A DNA stretch of 64,000 bases from CALJXB01 sp965225935 (GCA_965225935.1 CBDDCC010000010.1:210511-274510); one strand, 5' to 3'. Shown: positions 42,123 to 50,553, numbered from the stretch's first letter. The notes: generated by a model from the sequence alone, not told the origin. Numbers and translations: made by a program.

Positions 42123-42159
42123 GACCGGCGCGCCCTTTCGCAGCCGGTGGCAACCGATC

Positions 42160-43026
42160 TCAGCCGGGGTTGCGGGCGCTGATCTTCCAGGAGCTGGACT
42201 CCATCACAACGCCGTCGTCGGTCAGGTAGGGCGCCAGCTCTGCGGTCAGGGCCTCGTTGATCTCCCCGCGGCGGCGCTCGCCCTCGTGGCCGGCTTCCCG
42301 GACCACCTCGCCGGCCGGGCCGAGGGCGAGCTGGAAGCCGATGGCGTCGTCGGTCGAGTTGCCCACCAGGAGCGGCGCGTCGACGCGCTCGAAGGAAACG
42401 CTCTCGTAGCCCGCAATCTCGAGCTGCTTGGTCACCAGCTCCTGGTTCGCCATGGAGAAGGGGCCGGGCCCGCAGGTGCGCGCGCCTTCGCCCGGCGGCG
42501 GCAGGTAGCGCGAGACAACTTGCTTGGGCAGGTGGAGCCAGGGGTTATCGTCGATGCTGCGCCAGACGATCATGGTCATGCGCCCGCTGGGCTTGAGGGC
42601 GCGGCGCATGTTCCTGAGGCCGGCGACCGGGTTCTCGAAGAACTGGGTGCCGAAGCGTGAGAAACAGAAGTCGTACTCGGGCTCGAAGGGGTAGGTCTGG
42701 GCGTCGCCCTCGACAAAGCTGACGTTGTCGAGCCCGGCCGCCGCGGCGTCGGCCCGCGCGCTCTCGAGGAAGGCCTCGCAGCAGTCGATGCCCACCACGG
42801 CGCCACCGGTCCCGACGCGCCCGGCCAATTGGATGGCCGTGTCGCCGAAACCGCAGCCCACGTCGAGGGCCCGGTCGCCCTCGCGCACCTCGAGGCCTGG
42901 GAAGACCTGGGCGCTGTGGTGGGTCAGGCCGTCCACCAGGATGTGCCGGTACCTGGTGAACTTGGGGACGAGGATCTCGTTCCAGAAATCGACGAACTCG
43001 GTGTCGGGGGCTGCTTCGTCATACAT
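42160..43026 (-). CDS. Class I SAM methyltransferase
   Basis: A 288-residue methyltransferase with motif I ALDVGCGFGDTAIQLAGRV (about 53-71), motif II VVGIDCCEAFLESARADA and post-motif FVEGDAQTYPFEPEYDFCFSRFG. The helical lid region after residue 150 (MIVWRSIDDNPWLHLPKQVV) resembles the UbiE/SmtA-like small-molecule methyltransferases often annotated as class I. The substrate is unknown. The ATG at 43026 is preceded by AGGAGG at short spacing. It stands alone. Confidence 0.85.
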   Translation of the reverse strand: MYDEAAPDTEFVDFWNEILVPKFTRYRHILVDGLTHHSAQVFPGLEVREGDRALDVGCGFGDTAIQLAGRVGTGGAVVGIDCCEAFLESARADAAAAGLDNVSFVEGDAQTYPFEPEYDFCFSRFGTQFFENPVAGLRNMRRALKPSGRMTMIVWRSIDDNPWLHLPKQVVSRYLPPPGEGARTCGPGPFSMANQELVTKQLEIAGYESVSFERVDAPLLVGNSTDDAIGFQLALGPAGEVVREAGHEGERRRGEINEALTAELAPYLTDDGVVMESSSWKISARNPG

Positions 43027-43169
43027 GGGGGACCTCCTGGCCTGGCGCCGCCGCGGTGCCTTGTCTTCGGAAGGGACGCCGCGGGAGGCGCCCTGTCCAG
43101 TGCGTTCCAGTGAGATCTAGGCGCGCCTCGTTTCAAGGCGACGTCCCGCCAGCAAAAAAGTGTTTCAAT

Positions 43170-43195
43170 TGTTTCTGAGATCGTGTTTCTGAGAT
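43170..43195. repeat. Short direct repeat TGTTTCTGAGAT x2
   Basis: A 12-bp sequence, TGTTTCTGAGAT, occurs twice (43170-43181 and 43184-43195) separated by 2 bp. It lies between the methyltransferase gene and the end of the next minus-strand gene. It could be a tandem protein-binding site or simple duplication. Confidence 0.5.
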
Positions 43196-43231
43196 TGGCG
43201 GCGCCGTTCCTGGCGGAAGGCGGGGCCGGTG

Positions 43232-43810
43232 TCACGCGGCGCGGCGGCCGGGGCGGGTCCAGATGGGCTGCAGGTGCTGGGTCCTGCGGGCGATGAAGGA
43301 CTTGTCGAGCAGGATCTTCTCGACCATGGCGACGAAGCTCGCGGCGATCAGCTCGCCGGTGACCTGCTCGAGCGCGTAAGTGCCGAGCTCGCCGGACCAG
43401 CCCTGGGCGACCGGGCCGAAGGTGCACTCGTGCAGCTTCACGGTCTTGCTCTTGGGATCGCAGGTGAGCGTGATCGCCGGCGGCCCGGCGAGCGGCGTTT
43501 CGCCGCTTCGCATCCAGCCCCGCGGATAGAACTCGCAGCGGATGGAGTCCCCGCTGCCCTTGCCGTCCTTGCCGTCGAGGGGATAGAGCTCGTCGAGCTC
43601 GACGATCTTGCAGACGTGGCCGTGGCGTTCGAGCTCCGCCTGCAGATCCTGGAAGGCCGGCAGGACCACGTTGCTCTTGAAGGCGACGAAGCGCTGGGCG
43701 AACAGGACCTCGGCCATGTGCGCTTCGTCGATCCTGTCCTGCTCCCGGTCGATCTCTTGCTCGTGGGCGTTCAGGACGGCTTCGAGGCGCGATCGGGTCT
43801 TCATGTCCAT
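43232..43810 (-). CDS. Hypothetical cytoplasmic protein
   Basis: A 192-residue protein with no signal or membrane helix. The first 60 residues are helical and charged (LNAHEQEIDREQDRIDEAHM). The second half alternates short strands (CKIVELDELYPL, RCEFYPRGWMRSGE, PKSKTVKLHECTF) and ends in a basic tail. No family is recognised. The start is either ATG 43810 or 43804; neither has a strong ribosome site. The DNA upstream is AT-rich and carries the palindromic element. Confidence 0.68.
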   Translation of the reverse strand: MDMKTRSRLEAVLNAHEQEIDREQDRIDEAHMAEVLFAQRFVAFKSNVVLPAFQDLQAELERHGHVCKIVELDELYPLDGKDGKGSGDSIRCEFYPRGWMRSGETPLAGPPAITLTCDPKSKTVKLHECTFGPVAQGWSGELGTYALEQVTGELIAASFVAMVEKILLDKSFIARRTQHLQPIWTRPGRRAA

Positions 43811-44359
43811 TGGGGGGTCCGAGGTTTCCGCTGGGTCTGCATTGGCAGTTCGTAATATAGATTGGAGTAAAACCAAAAAACTTGCAAAATCTGTTAAATA
43901 TCAGTAGCAATACATTTCGAATTTTAAATGATTTTGTCAAGTAAGCTGTTTGGATTTGCCTTAATACCAAGTCTTGATGGTAGTGACCCATAGGGACGGA
44001 CTTTCAGATCTTTCGGCTAGGAGCCCGTGCCGCGGCGATGTGGGGCATCGAAAGGCACGGGCGACGCTGTCCGAAAGTTCTGAAAGTCCGCCGTCCCGGT
44101 CGCTCTTGGAGCGTTTCGGAGGGCGTCAGCAGGCCTTGGCGATGCCCCACATCGCCCGCGGCCTGCTTCCTACCCGAAACGAACCAAAAGCGATCCCTAT
44201 GGGTCATTACCATCAAGACTTGGTATAACTCGTCAGCAGCGCCAGCAGCCCAATCGCCGATGCCAGAGGCCCTTTTCCGGCCATAGGCGGCGCGCCTAGA
44301 ATGCGCCGGCTGCCGGCCGGCGCGACGGTTGGCGGCCTTGACGGCGAGGGCGGGCGCTC
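43811..44359. other. Intergenic region carrying a palindromic element
   Basis: This 549-bp gap has an AT-rich part (43855-43966) followed by the 257-bp MITE-like element and a 130-bp GC-rich leader before the oxygenase gene at 44360. Short frames inside the element read alike on both strands because of its symmetry and are not genes. Confidence 0.6.
43967..44223. mobile_element. MITE-like full-length palindromic element flanked by TA
   Basis: The two ends are inverted repeats: reading inward, 29 of the first 30 bases match (CCAAGTCTTGATGGTA and onward, one G/A difference at position 17). The symmetry continues in register through both 128-bp arms, with a perfect block GATGTGGGGCATCG at arm positions 71-84 and TCCGAAA at 104-110. 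The element is bordered by TA on each side (43965-43966 and 44224-44225), as expected for IS630/mariner-type insertion. It has no transposase gene. Non-autonomous mobility is inference from structure. Confidence 0.7.
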
Positions 44360-45466
44360 ATGTCGGAGACTTCGGCGACGGGATTCCAGCCGGGCGGGGC
44401 GCGGGCGCCGCGGCGTCCGGTCGAGGCCGGCGACATCGCGCCGCGCTTCGTGCTGACGGACGCGGACGGCCGCAGCATCGATCCCTATGGCGACGAGAGG
44501 GCGGGCCGGCCCCAGGTGGTGGTCTTCTGCCCCAACTTCGCCGCGCCCGAGACCAAGGCGCTGCTCTCCGGCCTGCAGGAGATCCTGCCGGCCCTGAAGG
44601 AGAAGGGGGCCGAGCTGCTCGCGGTGACCCGGGGCACGGCCATGATCAACGCCGGCCTGGCCGGCCAGCTCGGCCTCGGCTTTCCCCTGCTGGGCGATCC
44701 GGCGGGCGAGAGCTTCCGGCTCTACGGCCTGGCGGGCGAGGATGCGGCCGGCGAGGACGAAGCGCCGGCCAGCTTCCTCATCGGACCCAACCTGCACCTG
44801 CGCCTGGCGCTGCGCGGCGGGCCGGCCGGCCATCCCGCCCAGATCCTCGAGGGCGTTTCATTGCTGGCCGCCGGGCGCCAGACCATGCTGATGGCCCCGC
44901 ACCCGCCGGTCCTCGTCGTGCCCGACGTGCTGAGCCCGGCCGACTGCCAGCGGCTGATGACGGTCTTCGCCATGGAGGGCAACGTCTGGGTCGAGCCGGG
45001 CCACGGCGACCAGGGCCTCGGCGAGGACTACAAGATGCGGGTCCACGACTACGGCCGCCAGGACCGCATCGACCACTGGGTGATGAACCGGGAGACTCAG
45101 GCGCTCCTCATGTCGCGCATCCAGTCACGCCTCTTCCCCGAGATCCAGAAGGCCTTCCACTACCGGGTCACCCGCTCGGAGCCCTTCCGCATCGCCTGCT
45201 ACGAGGGCGAGCGCGGCGGCAAGGCCCACGGCCACCGGGACAACTCGCAAGCCATCGGGGCGCACCGGCGCTTCGCCGTCTCGATCAATCTCAATCACGG
45301 CGAGTTCGAAGGCGGGACCCTGCGGTTCCCCGAGTTCGGCGACCAGCGCTACTGCCCCGACACGGGCGCGGCGATCGCCTTCTCCTGCTCGCTGCTGCAC
45401 GAGGCGCTGCCGGTCACCAGCGGCCGGCGCTTCGTGGTGCTGGCGTTCCTTTCGGGCGACCGCTGA
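44360..45466 (+). CDS. Redoxin-like/2-oxoglutarate-Fe(II) oxygenase fusion protein
   Basis: A 368-residue two-domain protein. Residues about 20-170 have a peroxiredoxin/AhpC-like thioredoxin fold (VEAGDIAPRFVLTDADGRSI, SFLIGPNLHLRL), but the PxxxTxxC peroxidatic site is replaced by PNFAAPET, so it should not be a peroxidase. Residues about 190-368 form a prolyl-4-hydroxylase-type 2OG-Fe(II) oxygenase, with HxD at H292/D294 (GHRDNS), distal H347 (LLHEALP) and R356/R357 for 2-oxoglutarate. The fused, inactive redoxin domain may bind the substrate protein. The ATG starts well after the palindromic element. The reaction target is unknown. Confidence 0.85.
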   Translation: MSETSATGFQPGGARAPRRPVEAGDIAPRFVLTDADGRSIDPYGDERAGRPQVVVFCPNFAAPETKALLSGLQEILPALKEKGAELLAVTRGTAMINAGLAGQLGLGFPLLGDPAGESFRLYGLAGEDAAGEDEAPASFLIGPNLHLRLALRGGPAGHPAQILEGVSLLAAGRQTMLMAPHPPVLVVPDVLSPADCQRLMTVFAMEGNVWVEPGHGDQGLGEDYKMRVHDYGRQDRIDHWVMNRETQALLMSRIQSRLFPEIQKAFHYRVTRSEPFRIACYEGERGGKAHGHRDNSQAIGAHRRFAVSINLNHGEFEGGTLRFPEFGDQRYCPDTGAAIAFSCSLLHEALPVTSGRRFVVLAFLSGDR

Positions 45467-45553
45467 CGTAGACGGCCTCGATCTCTTTTCAGGAGCACAG
45501 GCGTGAAAGCTGCTGCCGGCCGTCCTCGAGTTGACGGCCGCTCGGCCGGCGCC

Positions 45554-45691
45554 TCAGCGCGGCGCCATGAACCAGTCGAAGCCGACCACCACCAGCGCGC
45601 CGACGCACACGCCCACCAGCACCCCCAGCGCCGAGTAGAGCAGGCGCCGGGACTGGGGCGTGCGCTGGCTCTCGGTTACCGATCGCTCCAT
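45554..45691 (-). CDS. 45-residue single-pass membrane peptide
   Basis: A short gene encoding 45 residues: a polar N-terminus (MERSVTESQRTPQSRRLLYS) and one membrane helix (ALGVLVGVCVGALVVVGFDWF) with a basic end. An excellent ribosome site, GGGGAGGAAAGCG, precedes its ATG, and codon use matches the genome. It lies alone between two plus-strand genes. No family is recognised. Confidence 0.65.
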   Translation of the reverse strand: MERSVTESQRTPQSRRLLYSALGVLVGVCVGALVVVGFDWFMAPR

Positions 45692-46133
45692 CGCTTTCCT
45701 CCCCTGTCACCTTAACCATAGCACGGGCCGCACCCGGAACGTGAGCGCAATTTTGCGTGCTGTGCGCATGGCGGGCATAAAGATATCATGCGCTTATAGC
45801 ACATTTCGGACCTTACAACTGATGGTCTGTGGCGAAACCGTTCGACCCGCTGCAATCGCCCGCGACCGGTCGCAACCGCGGACGCTTTCCGGGACAGTCG
45901 TCCCGGGGCGCTGCCGCTGCCCACGGCGGAGCCGCCAAAGTGTCGGAATCCGGGCCAAAAACGGTCGCGGATTATCAAGGCCCCCCATCAATTTGTTGCT
46001 ATTGGACCGAGTTGGGGTGCTGGTGTAACAAAGACACAAAGATCGCGGCGCTAGTGTGCGCCAAGAGAAGCAGGGGCCGTCTTCGCAGAAGCCGGCCCGA
46101 CAAAGCGACAAGAAGAGACAAGGAGGTAGGTTC
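45692..46133. promoter_or_regulatory. Divergent promoter region of the solute-binding protein gene
   Basis: This 442-bp gap lies between the minus-strand 45-residue peptide gene and the plus-strand solute-binding protein gene. It includes an AT-richer part (45775-45815, ATAAAGATATCATG) and a second one near 45965-46050. No gene or riboswitch is recognised. AGGAGG at 46121-46126 is the ribosome site of the downstream gene. Confidence 0.35.
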
Positions 46134-47744
46134 ATGTCACGTGAACGAAAGCAGGATCCGATCACGGATCTGAAACACGAGCTGGCGGAGGGACGACTTT
46201 CCAGGCGCGCCTTCCTCGAGCGGGCGACGGCGCTCGGCCTGACCATGGCGGCGGCGACCACCATGATGAGCCAGCCCGCGAAGGCCCAGAGCAAGGGCGG
46301 CCACTTCAGGGCCGGCATGGGCCACGGCTCGACAACCGACTCGCTCGATCCGGCGACCTACGAGAACGGTTTCATGAACACCGGGCTGGGCTACGCGATC
46401 CACAACCACATCTCGGAGATCGGCACCAGCGGCGACATCGAGCCAGAGCTGGCGGAAAGCTGGGAGGCCTCCGACGACGCGGTCACCTGGACCTTCAAGA
46501 TCCGCAAGGGCGTCGAGTTCCACAACGGCAAGACGCTCGACGCCGACGACGTGGTCGCCTCGGTGAACCATCACCGCGGCGAGGACTCCAAGTCGGCGGC
46601 CAAGCCCCTCCTGGAGCCGGTCACGGACATCAAGGCCGACGGCAAGGACACGGTGGTCGTCACACTGGAGAGCGGCAACGCCGACTTCCCCTTCATCATC
46701 AGCGACTATCACATCGCCATCATGCCGTCGAAGGACGGCACGGTGGACTGGCAGTCGGGCACCGGCACGGCCGGCTACATTTTGGAGAGCTTCGAGCCGG
46801 GCGTGCGCGCCGACTTCAAGCGCAATCCCAACTACTGGAAGGAAGGGCGGGCCCACTTCGATTCGGTGGAGCTGATCTCGATCACCGACGTGGCGGCGCG
46901 GACCAACGCGCTTGCCACGGGCGAGATCGACGTGATGGACCGCTGCGACATCAAGACCCTCAGCCTGCTGCAGCGGAACCCCAACGTGAAGGTGGAGGAG
47001 ACCACCGGCACGGCCCACTACTCGATCCCCATGCGCACCGACACGGCGCCGTTCGACAACAACGACGTGCGCCAGGCGCTGAAGTACGCCCTCGATCGCG
47101 ATGCCCTGCTTCAGACCGTGCTGCGCGGTCACGGGGCGATCGGCAACGACCACCCCATCAGCACGGCCAACCGCTACCACGCGACCACGGACGAACTGCC
47201 GCAGAAGAACTTCGACCCTGACAAGGTGAAGTTCCACCTGAACAAGGCCGGGCTCACAGAGCTCACCGTGCCGCTGCACGCCGCCGACGCGGCCTTCGGC
47301 GGGGCGGTCGACGCGGCGGTGCTCTATCAGGAGCACGCGGGCCGGGCCGGCGTCACCATCGACGTGATCCGCGAGCCCAACGACGGCTACTGGTCCAACG
47401 TCTGGATGGCGAAGCCCTGGTGCATGTGCTACTGGGGCGGCCGGCCGACCGAGGACTGGATGTTCTCCACCGCCTACGCGGATGGGGCGAGCTGGAACGA
47501 CAGCTTCTGGAAGCACGAGCGCTTCAACAAGCTGCTGATCGAGGCCCGCGCCGAGCTGAACGAGGCCAAGCGCCGCGACATGTACGTCGAGATGCAGCGC
47601 ATCGTCAGCGACGAGGGCGGCGTCGTCGTCCCGCTGTTCAACAACTACGTCTTCGCCATGGCGAAGAACGTCGAACACGGACCCATGCAGGGCAACTGGG
47701 ACCTGGACGGCGGCAAGTTCATCGAGCGCTGGTGGTTCGGCTGA
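46134..47744 (+). CDS. Tat-exported family 5 solute-binding protein
   Basis: A 536-residue periplasmic binding protein of the SBP_bac_5 (DppA/OppA/nickel) family. The N-terminus carries a twin-arginine signal, SRRAFLERA with R24 and R25, and AKA cleavage near residue 52. Family landmarks include LAESWEASDDAVTWTFKIRKGVEFHNGK and DNNDVRQALKYALDRDALLQTV. Such proteins feed peptides, opines or other amines to ABC permeases, but no permease or ATPase genes follow: the next gene is a phosphatase after a strong terminator. It is therefore an orphan binding protein sharing a transporter encoded elsewhere. Confidence 0.9.
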   Translation: MSRERKQDPITDLKHELAEGRLSRRAFLERATALGLTMAAATTMMSQPAKAQSKGGHFRAGMGHGSTTDSLDPATYENGFMNTGLGYAIHNHISEIGTSGDIEPELAESWEASDDAVTWTFKIRKGVEFHNGKTLDADDVVASVNHHRGEDSKSAAKPLLEPVTDIKADGKDTVVVTLESGNADFPFIISDYHIAIMPSKDGTVDWQSGTGTAGYILESFEPGVRADFKRNPNYWKEGRAHFDSVELISITDVAARTNALATGEIDVMDRCDIKTLSLLQRNPNVKVEETTGTAHYSIPMRTDTAPFDNNDVRQALKYALDRDALLQTVLRGHGAIGNDHPISTANRYHATTDELPQKNFDPDKVKFHLNKAGLTELTVPLHAADAAFGGAVDAAVLYQEHAGRAGVTIDVIREPNDGYWSNVWMAKPWCMCYWGGRPTEDWMFSTAYADGASWNDSFWKHERFNKLLIEARAELNEAKRRDMYVEMQRIVSDEGGVVVPLFNNYVFAMAKNVEHGPMQGNWDLDGGKFIERWWFG

Positions 47745-47785
47745 GGCCGTCGCGTTCGCCTTAAAGAGCCTTTAGGCTCCGTGGC

Positions 47786-47822
47786 GGGGGTCCGGCTGCC
47801 GGCCGGGCCCCCGTTTCTCTTT
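47786..47822 (+). terminator. Rho-independent terminator after the solute-binding protein gene
   Basis: An 11-bp stem, GGGGGTCCGGC with GCCGGGCCCCC (one G-T pair), closes a TGCCG loop and is followed by GTTTCTCTTT. It lies 42 bp after the stop codon and ends the single-gene transcript. A smaller AGCCT/AGGCT hairpin precedes it at 47767-47778. Confidence 0.8.
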
Positions 47823-47848
47823 CGCAGTCCGGACCGACTTCTTTTGCC

Positions 47849-48733
47849 ATGAAGCTGGCGAGCTACAACATCCGCTACGCCCTCGGCCAGGACGGCCGCT
47901 ACGACTTGGCGCGGATTGCCGCAAGCGTGCGCGAGGCCGACCTGATCGCGCTCCAGGAGGTCGAGCGCCACTGGCCCCGCAGCGGCCTGGCCGATCAGCC
48001 GGCCGAGCTCGGAGCGCTGCTGAGCGACCGCTACTGGGTCTACGGCCCGGCCTTCGACGTGGACGCCAGCCGGGCCGAGGGCGCCGGGGCAGCGGACCGC
48101 GGCCGGCGCCGCCAGTTCGGGCCCATGCTGCTCTCGCGCAGGCCGATCCTCTCTTCGCGACTGCACGTGCTGCCCAAGATCGGCACGGCACCGGACGGGC
48201 CGTTCAACATGGATACCGGCGCCCTGGAGGCCGTCGTCGAGACGGGGGCGGGGCCGCTCAGGGTCTATTCCGTCCACCTCAGCTCCATGTCGGCCGAGGA
48301 CCGCCTGCTGCAGCTCGACGCTCTGCTGGCGATCCTGGCGCGCGCTCCCAGGGACGGCGGCGCTTGGTCGGGCGACCCGGAGGCCCACGGCGGCGGATGG
48401 TCCTGCGGGGAGGCGCCGCCGCCCATGCCGGAGCGGGTCGTCCTCATGGGCGACTTCAACGCCGAGCCGGACAGCGAGGTCTACGCACGCTTGACCCGGC
48501 CCGAGGCGGGCGGCCTCGTCGATGCCTGGGCCGCCGCGGGCAACGAGGCGTCCGGGGTCATCACCTGGTCGCCCTATCCGGGCGCCGTCACCGACCGCGA
48601 GATGCGGCTCGACCATTGCTTCCTCAGCCCGGAGCTCGATGGCCGGGTCCGCCGGGCCTGGGTCGACCGGCAGGCGCTCGGCTCCGACCACTATCCAATC
48701 TGGGTCGAAATCGACCTCGAGAGCCACGACTAG
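47849..48733 (+). CDS. Endonuclease/exonuclease/phosphatase family protein
   Basis: A 294-residue EEP-superfamily metal-dependent hydrolase. The motifs in order are KLASYNIRY (N7), ALQEVE (E at about 37), VYSVHLSSM, MGDFNAEPDSEVY, LDHCFLS and GSDHYPIW (catalytic H near the end). The family includes phosphatases, sphingomyelinases, nucleases and phosphodiesterases. With no signal peptide it is cytoplasmic, and a nuclease or phosphodiesterase role is possible. It stands alone with terminators or gaps on both sides. Confidence 0.88.
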   Translation: MKLASYNIRYALGQDGRYDLARIAASVREADLIALQEVERHWPRSGLADQPAELGALLSDRYWVYGPAFDVDASRAEGAGAADRGRRRQFGPMLLSRRPILSSRLHVLPKIGTAPDGPFNMDTGALEAVVETGAGPLRVYSVHLSSMSAEDRLLQLDALLAILARAPRDGGAWSGDPEAHGGGWSCGEAPPPMPERVVLMGDFNAEPDSEVYARLTRPEAGGLVDAWAAAGNEASGVITWSPYPGAVTDREMRLDHCFLSPELDGRVRRAWVDRQALGSDHYPIWVEIDLESHD

Positions 48734-48929
48734 CGCATTAACCTTCGCCCTGCCCGCAGGTCTCGCGCGAAGGGGCAGCGAATCGCCTTTGCGTTATCTA
48801 TAGTCGGCGCACTGCGGCGCAACGGCGAGGGAACTCACGGGTTCCTCGTCGGTTGGTGTTCGTGTTGGTCTCGCGGTCGGTCTGGGGGCGCCCGCGCGTC
48901 TTTCGGATGAACTGCGGAGGTTTCTCGAC

Positions 48930-49334
48930 ATGTGGATGTTGCGTGTGCGGCGGGCCCTGGCGGGGGGCCTGGCGGCCCTTATGGTGTTGACCACGGTCCC
49001 GGTCGGCTTGGCCCACGCCAAGATGATGACGACCGACGAGGTCATCGGCCAGACGAGCCTGGACGCCGAGCGGGAGCGGATCAGAGACTTCCTGCTGCGC
49101 GAGGACGTGCGCGAGCAAATGGGCCTCTTGGGCGTCGACCCCGACGAGGCCGCGGACCGGGTCGCCAACCTGACGGACGAGGAGGTGCGCGAGATCGCCG
49201 GGCGCCTCGACGAGCTGCCGGCGGGCGAGGGCGCGCTGGGGGTCGTCCTGGGCGTCGCCCTGATCATCTTCGTGATCCTGCTGATTACCGACATCCTGGG
49301 CCTGACCGACGTCTTCCCCTTCGTCAGGAACTAG
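48930..49334 (+). CDS. PA2779-family (DUF6627) membrane protein
   Basis: A 134-residue protein with a signal peptide (LAGGLAALMVLTTVPVGLAHA), a helical mid-section (DEVIGQTSLDAERERIRDFLLREDVREQM) and a C-terminal membrane helix (LGVVLGVALIIFVILLITDILGL). It fits the PA2779 family of unknown function, whose gene is usually beside a PA2778-type cysteine peptidase, as here. A role as lipid-anchored or membrane substrate or scaffold of the peptidase is only inferred. Confidence 0.85.
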   Translation: MWMLRVRRALAGGLAALMVLTTVPVGLAHAKMMTTDEVIGQTSLDAERERIRDFLLREDVREQMGLLGVDPDEAADRVANLTDEEVREIAGRLDELPAGEGALGVVLGVALIIFVILLITDILGLTDVFPFVRN

Positions 49335-49347
49335 CGCGGCGGCGCCC

Positions 49348-50310
49348 GTGAAAAATGGGCGCCGGGCCGGCCGGATGGGACGCCGCCTCGCCGGGGCCGT
49401 GCTGAGTCTGGCCGGCCTGTGGCTGGCGGCCTGCGCGACGCCGGAGACTGCGGCGCTGATCGAGGCGCCGGGCAGCCTGCCGCCCCGGGCGGAGGTCTCG
49501 GGCGTGCCCTTCTTCCCCCAGGAAGAGCACCACTGCGGGCCGGCGGCGCTCGCCACGGTGCTGAACTGGAGCGAGCTCGAGCGCGCGCCGGAGGAGATCG
49601 CCCGGCGGGTCTACACGCCCGGGCGCGAGGGCTCCCTCAGGAGCGACATGCTGGCCGCCGTCCGGCGCGACGGCCGGCTGGCGGTGCCGCTCGCCGGCCT
49701 GCGCGACGTCCTCGCGGAGGTCGCGGCCGGCCATCCGGTTCTGGTGTTCCAGAACCTGGGCCTCGACTGGTATCCCCAGTGGCACTACGCGGTGGCGGTG
49801 GGCTACGACCTGGAGCGCCGGGAGATCGCCTTGCGTTCGGGCCGTGAACGGCGCCGGCTGCTCTCCTTCGAGACCTTCGAGCGCACCTGGCAGCGTGGCG
49901 GCAACTGGGCCTACCTGGTGCTGAAGCCGGACCGGCTGCCGGCCAGTGCCGATGCGGATGCCGTCGTGCGCGCGGCCCGGGCGCTCGAGGGCGCGGGGCG
50001 GGAGCCGGAGGCGCTGGCCGCCTATGGCGCGGTCCTGACCCGCTGGCCCGACAGCTACGGGGCGCTCATGGGCCTCGGCAACCTGTGGCACGGGCTCGGC
50101 GATTTCGCCGGCGCCGAGCAGGCCTACCGGCGGGCGATCGCCGCCGTGCCCGAGCGGGCCGAGGCCTGGAACAACCTGGCCTACGTGCTGTCCGCCCGGG
50201 GCCACCGGGGCGAGGCGGTCGAGGCGGCGCGCGAAGCTTTGCGCCGGGCGCCCGCCGACCGGGAGCCCTACCTCGACACCCTCAGGGAGATCGCGGGCGT
50301 CCAGGGCTGA
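49348..50310 (+). CDS. PA2778-family C39-like cysteine peptidase lipoprotein with TPR
   Basis: A 320-residue lipoprotein. The signal ends in LWLAAC (lipidated cysteine near residue 29). The C39-like domain (about 48-185) has the catalytic cysteine in EEHHCGPAALATVL (about C63) and histidine in QWHYAVAVGYD. TPR repeats (about 215-310: LMGLGNLWHGLGDFAGAEQAYRRAI) complete it. GTG 49348 is used here; ATG 49375 would give an equally good lipoprotein signal. It is paired with the PA2779-type gene 13 bp upstream and probably cotranscribed. The substrate is unknown. Confidence 0.86.
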   Translation: MKNGRRAGRMGRRLAGAVLSLAGLWLAACATPETAALIEAPGSLPPRAEVSGVPFFPQEEHHCGPAALATVLNWSELERAPEEIARRVYTPGREGSLRSDMLAAVRRDGRLAVPLAGLRDVLAEVAAGHPVLVFQNLGLDWYPQWHYAVAVGYDLERREIALRSGRERRRLLSFETFERTWQRGGNWAYLVLKPDRLPASADADAVVRAARALEGAGREPEALAAYGAVLTRWPDSYGALMGLGNLWHGLGDFAGAEQAYRRAIAAVPERAEAWNNLAYVLSARGHRGEAVEAAREALRRAPADREPYLDTLREIAGVQG

Positions 50311-50352
50311 GGGTGGGTCCGTAGCGCCACAATAAAAGCACGACAAAAGAAA

Positions 50353-50374
50353 AGAGCCCGCTCCGGGGAGCGGG
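50353..50374 (-). terminator. Rho-independent terminator for the 35-residue peptide gene
   Basis: On the minus strand GCCCGCTCC pairs with GGAGCGGGC around a very short CC-containing loop, and the sequence continues TCTTTTCTTTTG. This is a strong terminator pointing left, downstream of the small gene at 50446-50553. A second perfect hairpin (GGCGGGA/TCCCGCC, 50409-50426) lies between. Confidence 0.75.
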
Positions 50375-50445
50375 CCCAGTCGGGCAGGAAGCTCTTCTGA
50401 GGGAGGTTGGCGGGATCACTCCCGCCAGATCGTCAAGAGGGGCAG

Positions 50446-50553
50446 TCAGACGTAGCGCATGCCCAGGAGCGGGAGAAGCCGCACGTCGATTCCGCCGTTG
50501 GTGATCTTCTTGTAGCCGCTGCGGTCGGCCTTGAGGAACAGGAAGCGGGTCAT
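50446..50553 (-). CDS. 35-residue peptide gene
   Basis: A short gene encoding 35 residues: MTRFLFLKADRSGYKKITNG followed by a leucine-rich end (GIDVRLLPLLGMRYV). It has a near-perfect ribosome site, AAGGAGGA, 8 bases before the ATG, about 90 percent G/C third positions, and a strong terminator 70 bp downstream, so it looks like a complete small transcription unit. The peptide is basic with an amphipathic C-terminal half. No family is recognised; a signalling peptide, a RiPP-like precursor or a small regulator are all possible. Confidence 0.65.
   Translation of the reverse strand: MTRFLFLKADRSGYKKITNGGIDVRLLPLLGMRYV

Noticed and set aside
43974..44228. Small open frames inside the palindromic element on both strands
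   Set aside because: The two frames look alike (MMV-x-THRD, GDVGHR) only because the DNA is palindromic; this is not evidence of coding.
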